Source: Mycobacterium sp. D16Q14 (GTDB taxonomy: Bacteria > Actinomycetota > Actinomycetes > Mycobacteriales > Mycobacteriaceae). Taken from it: DNA of 64,000 nt. The notes below the pieces were generated by a model. The model ran no database searches. It worked only from the letters and a program-made list of their open reading frames with translations, and was not told the origin of the DNA. The number at the start of each line of letters is the position of its first letter. The stretch's first letter is position 1. Made by a program: the position numbers and the translations under genes. Location of the stretch: contig MAEX01000020.1 in NCBI GenBank assembly GCA_002013415.1, forward strand, positions 37,812 to 101,811, read 5' to 3'. Positions 59,176 through 64,000 of the stretch are shown here, piece after piece.

Positions 59176-59537
59176 GAGATGTGCTCCCTCGTGTGTCTGT
59201 TCCAAGCGCGCACGCTCGCGAGCCGTCGCCCCAGCTCGGCATCGTCGATGACGCCGCGAGTGACACCAGCTGACTCTCGGGATAGGGCGGGCTGGAATAC
59301 AGGGTGGCCGAAAGTGCGTCCTCCTCGTCCCTCCGCCCTTTGAAGGTGGGGATACCGGCGCCGCAGGAAGCGTGGTCGAGCGCATCGCAGAGGCCATCCA
59401 GACTGGTCTTCCACGGCGGTACGGGGTTTGCGGACCCCGTACTTTGCCGCCATCTCCGGCCAGACCTGATGGCGTCGCACAATGTCCTGCAATGACTCGA
59501 TGGCAACTCCAGACGAGCCCAAATCCTCTGTCTCCAT
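59172..59537 (-). pseudogene. probable frameshifted small gene upstream of the SnoaL gene
   Basis: A 121-codon frame starts at ATG 59537 and ends in an ATGA overlap with the SnoaL gene. Its first 45 residues and its last 30 (ending RGVIDDAELGRRLASVRAW) read as normal protein with G/C-rich third positions. The middle (about 59270-59400) is Arg/Pro-rich in this frame, whereas another minus-strand frame there has good codon use (SLDGLCDALDHASCGAG onward). Two compensating indels, near 59400 and 59270-59290, would explain this. The protein family is not recognised. It is either a frameshifted gene or a sequence with two indel errors. Confidence 0.5.
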
Positions 59538-59639
59538 GATGTTTCGGCTCTCACTCGGTTACGGGCGGACGAGTATCGACGATGACGTTGGTGGTGACGC
59601 CGACCGATCACAGATACAGCAAAGTATTAGAACTTACGG

Positions 59640-61304
59640 CTAGAGCTCGGTCACGCAACCGTTGTCAACCATCCACGAACGGTCCAACCGAACGTTCTGC
59701 AGCATCCGGCGGTCATGCGTCACCAACAACAACGCGCCGTCATAGGTCTCGAGCGCCTCCTCGAGCTGCTCGATGGCGGCGAGGTCGAGATGGTTCGTGG
59801 GCTCGTCCAGGACCAATACGTTCGTGCCGCACGCCTGCAGCAGCGCTAGGCCTGCCCGGGTCCGCTCACCGGGCGAAAGCTCGTCCACCCGGCGTTCCAC
59901 ATGATCGGCACGCAGACCGAACTTGGCGAGCAGGGTTCGCACGTCGGCCGTCGACCACGCCGGCACCCGCTGCTCGAAGCGATCGACGAGCCGGTCCGTT
60001 CCGGTGAAATCCGCACGCGCCTGGTCGATCTCGCCGATCGCAACGTTTGCACCCATACTCGCACGGCCCTCGTCGGGCTGCTGGCGCCCCAGGAGCACGC
60101 GCAGCAGGGTGGACTTTCCTGCCCCGTTAGGGCCCGTGATACCGATCCGCTCACCGGCATCGACCTGAAGCGACACCGGCCCGAGAACGAAATCCCCTTG
60201 TCGCACAACGGCATTATCGAGAGTCGCGACAACAGAGCTCGATCTGGGCGCTGCGCCGATGGTGAACTCGAGCACCCATTCCTTACGGGGTTCCACGACC
60301 TCCTCGAGCCTGGCGATCCGGCTCTCCATCTGACGAACCTTCTGCGCTTGCTTCTCGCTGGACTCGGAGGCCGCGCGACGCCGGATCTTGTCGTTATCGG
60401 GGGCCTTACGCATCGCGTTGCGTACACCCTGGCTCGACCACTCCCGTTGAGTACGTGCCCGCGCGACAAGGTCAGCCTTTTTCTCGGCGAACTCTTCGTA
60501 CTGTTCGCGTCGATGCCGCCGACCAACCGCACGCTCTTCCAGATAACTTTCGTAACCGCCGCCGTAGACGGTGGTGGTGTTCTGCGCCAAGTCCAGTTCG
60601 AGAACGTGGGTGACGCTGCGCGCGAGAAACTCGCGATCGTGACTCACCAACACCACGCCCCCACGCAGATCCCGGACGAATTCCTCTAGTCGAGCCAGTC
60701 CGTCCAGGTCGAGATCATTGGTCGGCTCGTCCAGCAGAACAATGTCGAACCGCGACAGCACCAGCGCCGCCAATCCCACACGCGCCGCTTGTCCACCCGA
60801 CAGGTCAGTCATCAGGGTCGACTGCGGACGCACCGCATCCGAGCCGAGGCCCAGGTCAACCAGAACCGCGGGCAACCGCTCGTCGAGATCCGCCGCGCCG
60901 GAGGCGAGCCAACGATCAAACGCGGCCGAGTAGGCGTCGGTCGGATCGATCTCCGAGGGGCTCTGATCCTCGTGGGCCAACGCCGCGGCCGCAGCCTCCA
61001 TGGCCTGCGTAGCTTCGGTGCATCCCGTGCGGCGCGCGATATAGGTGGCGACGGTTTCTCCCGGCACCCGCTCATGCTCCTGCGGGAGCCACCCGATGAA
61101 CGCGTCGGCCGGCGCAGCGCTGACGGAACCCTCGAGCGGCTCGAGATCCCCGGCAAGTATCCGCAGAAGCGTGCTCTTGCCGGCACCGTTGGCGCCGACA
61201 ACGCCGACCACATCGCCGGGCGCCACGGTCACGTCGAGCGCCTCGAAGAGGGTGCGGTGGGCGAATCCGCCGGCCACATTCTTCGCGACAAGCGTTGCGG
61301 TCAT
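59640..61304 (-). CDS. ABC-F family ATPase (ribosome-associated translation factor type)
   Basis: A 554-residue protein with two ABC ATPase domains and no membrane segments. Walker A motifs GANGAGKST (near residue 37) and GPNGAGKST (near 385), signatures LSGGQ and LSPGE, and two LLDEPTN(D/H)LDL Walker B regions are intact. Between them lies the charged P-site linker (about 245-330). ABC-F proteins bind the ribosomal E site; some protect ribosomes from macrolides or lincosamides, others are housekeeping. From memory it resembles Rv1473; a resistance role cannot be told from sequence alone. Confidence 0.87.
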   Translation of the reverse strand: MTATLVAKNVAGGFAHRTLFEALDVTVAPGDVVGVVGANGAGKSTLLRILAGDLEPLEGSVSAAPADAFIGWLPQEHERVPGETVATYIARRTGCTEATQAMEAAAAALAHEDQSPSEIDPTDAYSAAFDRWLASGAADLDERLPAVLVDLGLGSDAVRPQSTLMTDLSGGQAARVGLAALVLSRFDIVLLDEPTNDLDLDGLARLEEFVRDLRGGVVLVSHDREFLARSVTHVLELDLAQNTTTVYGGGYESYLEERAVGRRHRREQYEEFAEKKADLVARARTQREWSSQGVRNAMRKAPDNDKIRRRAASESSEKQAQKVRQMESRIARLEEVVEPRKEWVLEFTIGAAPRSSSVVATLDNAVVRQGDFVLGPVSLQVDAGERIGITGPNGAGKSTLLRVLLGRQQPDEGRASMGANVAIGEIDQARADFTGTDRLVDRFEQRVPAWSTADVRTLLAKFGLRADHVERRVDELSPGERTRAGLALLQACGTNVLVLDEPTNHLDLAAIEQLEEALETYDGALLLVTHDRRMLQNVRLDRSWMVDNGCVTEL

Positions 61305-61373
61305 GGGTTCATCGTCCCATCACCACACCGCGACAGGGCCCGCGCGTAAGTAGTAGACCGCTACCATCGCGCC

Positions 61374-62138
61374 ATGCACCTGTCGGTCTCACGGCGCGAC
61401 GCCCTTCGATACGCGTTGGCCGCGCCGATCCTCGCGGGTCTTCCGATAGCCCTTGCACCGCACGCATCCGCAGACGGCATGCGGCTGATCGACTTCACCG
61501 AGCGCCTGGTTACCCCGGAACAGATCAAATCCGCGGGGTACGCGGGTGCCCTTGTCTACGTGTCCGAGTTGCGGCCGGGCGCAACCTTTGACTTCAAACC
61601 CGTCACCCGGGACTACGCCGCCGGGCTACGCGCGGTCGGCCTTCACGTCGTCAGTTGCTATCAGTACGGCAAGCCCGGCTGGCCCACCCCATCCGACTTC
61701 ACCCGCGGCTACGACGGCGGCGTAGCCGACGCACAGACCGCCCTGCGGCTGCACGGTGCCGCAGGAGGACCTGATTCCGCACCGATCTTCTTCAGCGTCG
61801 ACGAGGATGTCGATCAGAACACGTGGAAAACTGTTGCTGTTCAATGGTTCCAGGGCATCAACGCCGTATTGGGCGTTCGCCGCACCGGCATCTACGGTCA
61901 CGCCCGGGCGTGCGGGTGGGCGATCAGCGACGGTGTCATCGGGCACTCAACGACCGGCGGGTATCGCTGGGCCTGGCAGACACGTGCCTGGTCCGGTGGG
62001 GCGCGTGAGCCTGCGGCCGTGCTGTATCAAAGCGCGGTCAACACCGCCTCGACCCCCGGACCGCTCATCGGTGACGTACATGTGGACGTCGACGACGTTC
62101 TCGCTCCCGACTTCGGCCAGTGGGACTTGCCTCGATAA
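61374..62138 (+). CDS. Tat-exported DUF1906 (Rv2525c-like) glycoside hydrolase-like protein
   Basis: A 254-residue protein with a twin-arginine signal (SRRDALRYALAAP, then cleavage near ASA, residue 33). The mature domain is a DUF1906 TIM-barrel related to GH25 lysozymes and to M. tuberculosis Rv2525c, with acidic active-site candidates in FFSVDEDVD and the C-terminal HVDVDDVL. Rv2525c is Tat-secreted and loss alters cell-wall/beta-lactam susceptibility; a cell-wall role here is therefore inferred from the family. Confidence 0.83.
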   Translation: MHLSVSRRDALRYALAAPILAGLPIALAPHASADGMRLIDFTERLVTPEQIKSAGYAGALVYVSELRPGATFDFKPVTRDYAAGLRAVGLHVVSCYQYGKPGWPTPSDFTRGYDGGVADAQTALRLHGAAGGPDSAPIFFSVDEDVDQNTWKTVAVQWFQGINAVLGVRRTGIYGHARACGWAISDGVIGHSTTGGYRWAWQTRAWSGGAREPAAVLYQSAVNTASTPGPLIGDVHVDVDDVLAPDFGQWDLPR

Positions 62139-62248
62139 GCATCGCGAGATGCAGTCCACGCCCGCCATCCGTGGGTCGCCGCACACCCAGATATCTAGCA
62201 CCGCAGCGGAACCAGATCTCCCGCTCTGAGGGACGCCACCAATTGAAG

Positions 62249-62267
62249 GAAGGTTACGCTAACCTAC
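62249..62267. promoter_or_regulatory. IdeR-type iron box upstream of the PPE gene
   Basis: The 19-mer centred on AGGTTA-CGC-TAACCT matches the IdeR consensus TTAGGTTAGSCTAACCTAA at 15 of 19 positions, including the complete dyad core. It lies about 150 bp before the PPE start at 62416, in a 277-bp region without another gene. Iron repression of the PPE gene is predicted; a long leader would result. Confidence 0.7.
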
Positions 62268-62415
62268 ATTGGCTGGCCCATTTCATAGCCGGCCAGCGAG
62301 CACTGGAGAGGAGACGCCAGGGCCGCCCGCGCGTCGCCCTGGAAACCGGTCAGATGATGAGTTGCGAAACTGCTTCCCCCACAGTCGGCCCGATCAGCAG
62401 CGTAGGCAACGGCTC

Positions 62416-63915
62416 ATGACAGCTCCGGTATGGATGGCGGCTCCTCCGGAAGTGCATTCCGCCTTGCTGAGCAGTGGCCCCGGGCCCGGCCCCTTGCTCG
62501 CAGCCGCAGCCGCCTGGCGCGCGCTGAGCACGGAATACTCGTCAGCAGCAACAGAACTCACTACAACGCTGGGTTCGGTGCGGGCAGGCTCATGGAACGG
62601 CCCCAGCTCAGAGCAATACCAGGCGGCACACGTGCCCTACCTGAGCTGGTTACAGCAGACCAGCACGGCCAGCGCGGGAGTGGCGGTGCAAACCGAGACC
62701 GCGGCCACCGCCTATTCCGAGGCGCTGGCCACCATGCCCACCCTTGTCGAACTCGCCGCCAATCACGCGACGCACGGGGCGCTGATCGCCACCAATTTCT
62801 TTGGTATCAACACTATTCCGATTGCCCTCAATGAGGCCGACTACATCCGGATGTGGATACAGGCCGCTACCGTGATGAGCACCTATCAGGCTGTCTCCGA
62901 GACCTCGGTGACATCAGCGACGCCGACCCTCCCGTCACCGGTACTGCTCTCGCCAGAAAGTGGTGGCACCGCACGGGCCGCGGCCCAGGACGCCACCAAG
63001 CCGCCGCCCATCGTGCCTGATCCGAACGATCCCATTGAGATGTTGCTGGCGAATTCCCAACACTTCCTGGGCATGTATCGCGCGCTGAAGGGACTGATCA
63101 CCGACCCGGTCGGCACCATCATTCAGATCATCATCGACTTCTCCACCAACCCGGCCGCAGCCCTGGTTACCTGGCAGCCGCTGTTCTTTGTATTCGCCTA
63201 CGCCGCAACATTTGGCGTGATGGGAACGCCCATCTACGCCGCAATCTTGGGCCCCGCGGCAGGCATCTCGCTCCCGCTCGCCATCACCTTGGGCAGCCTG
63301 TCCCAGATGCCGGCGGCGCCCCCGGCCGACCTACCCGCAGAGGTCGTCCATCCACGTGCAGAGCAACCGAACGCCGTCGCGATGAGTGGAGGCACGGTGA
63401 CCACGGCGAGCTCCGCCGCGCCCACCCCGTCATCTACCTCCACAGTGGCCCCCAGCTCCGCCCCGGCGCCCACACCGCCTCCCACGGGAGTCGAAGGCCT
63501 GGGTTATGCCGTTCGGGGCGACGGTCCCGGAGTCGGGTTCGGGCCGACCATGGGCCACAGCACCGGCGCCGTGGCCCACGCACCGAGCAGTGCCGTGGCG
63601 CCCGCCGCGGCACTGGCCTGCAATCCCGGAAAGTCCAGGAGCCGCAGGCGCCGTCGCGGAACCGCCGAGGACCGCGGCTACCGCCACGAGTACGCCACCA
63701 TGGACACCGAAATCCCCTTCGGCCCTGATGATCCGGCGACCGTGAGGGCCTCTAGCACGGGTGCGGGGAGGCTCGGCTTCGCCGGCGTCCGCACCACGTC
63801 GGCGGGCACCGAGGCCGCCGGATTGGCCACCCTCGCAGGGGACGCGCCCGAGAGCCGGACCAGCCCGATGCTGCCGCAGACCTGGGCCGTTGATGGGGAT
63901 GACACCGCACGCTGA
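62416..63915 (+). CDS. PPE family protein (orphan)
   Basis: A 499-residue PPE protein. The N-terminal ~175 residues have the PPE helical bundle signature: PPE at 10-12, WNG near 60-62 (the WxG turn) and long Ala-rich helices. A hydrophobic segment follows (about 225-300), then a Pro/Ser/Thr-rich linker and a basic patch (SRSRRRRRG) near residue 415. No PE gene lies upstream and there are no ESX components in the window, so export through an ESX system with a PE encoded elsewhere is inferred. An IdeR-like box precedes it. The ribosome-binding site is weak. Confidence 0.87.
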   Translation: MTAPVWMAAPPEVHSALLSSGPGPGPLLAAAAAWRALSTEYSSAATELTTTLGSVRAGSWNGPSSEQYQAAHVPYLSWLQQTSTASAGVAVQTETAATAYSEALATMPTLVELAANHATHGALIATNFFGINTIPIALNEADYIRMWIQAATVMSTYQAVSETSVTSATPTLPSPVLLSPESGGTARAAAQDATKPPPIVPDPNDPIEMLLANSQHFLGMYRALKGLITDPVGTIIQIIIDFSTNPAAALVTWQPLFFVFAYAATFGVMGTPIYAAILGPAAGISLPLAITLGSLSQMPAAPPADLPAEVVHPRAEQPNAVAMSGGTVTTASSAAPTPSSTSTVAPSSAPAPTPPPTGVEGLGYAVRGDGPGVGFGPTMGHSTGAVAHAPSSAVAPAAALACNPGKSRSRRRRRGTAEDRGYRHEYATMDTEIPFGPDDPATVRASSTGAGRLGFAGVRTTSAGTEAAGLATLAGDAPESRTSPMLPQTWAVDGDDTAR

Positions 63916-64000
63916 CTCCTCGCGCTTCCGGCACTCATGCTCGATGTTTCAGTATTACTCCGAGCGGGTATGCCCTCCCACATAAGGCTCCAGGCGCCTT

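Noticed and set aside
59640..61304. Calling the ABC-F protein a macrolide-resistance determinant
   Set aside because: ABC-F sequence and linker alone do not separate housekeeping from resistance members.
62120..62419. 99-codon frame upstream of the PPE gene as a PE partner
   Set aside because: It has no PE motif or helical PE pattern, contains the IdeR box and overlaps the DUF1906 gene end.
63937..64000. Possible start of another gene at the right edge
   Set aside because: A 21-codon open frame from ATG 63937 reaches the window end, but it is too short and has no ribosome-binding site or recognisable motif.

Overview
The window reads as chromosomal DNA of a fast-growing mycobacterium, most likely of the Mycobacteroides abscessus-chelonae group. 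This is an inference from content: high GC, frequent GTG starts, two mmpS-mmpL pairs, a PPE gene, a WhiB protein, a DUF222/HNH (13E12-type) gene, a Dps2-type ferritin, a Nei2 glycosylase, a Rv2466c-like protein and many 4-bp stop/start overlaps. No rRNA, tRNA, insertion sequence, prophage or CRISPR array was seen. Genes are packed on both strands; only one gap exceeds 300 bp (52545-52943).

Region by region. 1-7.5 kb: end of a membrane protein, S9 peptidase with a DUF3159 membrane protein, Mrr-like membrane nuclease, nei2, SBF-type transporter divergent from a LysR regulator, and a DoxX-like gene divergent from an ECF sigma factor that appears to own its promoter. 7.5-14.1 kb: kup, a dps gene whose ribosome-binding site lies in a perfect hairpin, a secreted DsbA-like protein, and a CitE-like lyase / M20 amidohydrolase / FAD oxidase group. 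14.1-20.8 kb: GH16 glycosidase, then the most coherent unusual locus: a sulfide:quinone/flavocytochrome-c-type oxidoreductase, a Rv2466c-like thioredoxin-fold protein, a divergent mmpS-mmpL pair and a CsoR-family repressor that keeps the two cysteines of persulfide sensors but lacks the copper-binding histidine. Three copies of a 16-bp operator (ATACC-N6-GGTAT) tie the last four genes together.

20.8-32 kb: PPOX flavoprotein, TetR/SDR pair around a 51-bp palindrome, patatin, PoxB-like pyruvate oxidase, a large LuxR (LAL) regulator, and two overlapping genes that both begin with a Rieske domain, one fused to a glutamate-synthase-like FMN/Fe-S domain and the other to a complete thiamine-diphosphate decarboxylase. 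32-45 kb: DUF222/HNH gene preceded by two DnaA-box-like sequences, HD hydrolase divergent from a GlxA regulator, MBL hydrolase, epimerase, a second patatin, nitroreductase, an ABC-ATPase-like protein without its Walker A lysine coupled to a YhgE/Pip membrane protein, WhiB, and a TetR-flanked diiron-like hydrolase/membrane protein operon.

45-64 kb: Tat-exported cupin, PepSY membrane protein, second mmpS-mmpL pair, class III nucleotide cyclase, SRPBCC protein, proline/alanine/valine-rich exported protein with a clear terminator, L,D-transpeptidase, TetR, a short PPOX gene, enoyl-CoA hydratase, GH6 cellulase-like protein, double-hotdog dehydratase, SnoaL protein behind a probably frameshifted gene, ABC-F ATPase, Tat-exported DUF1906 protein and an orphan PPE gene carrying an IdeR-type iron box. 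Apart from local operons and the operator-linked sulfur/MmpL locus, neighbouring genes do not obviously share one pathway.
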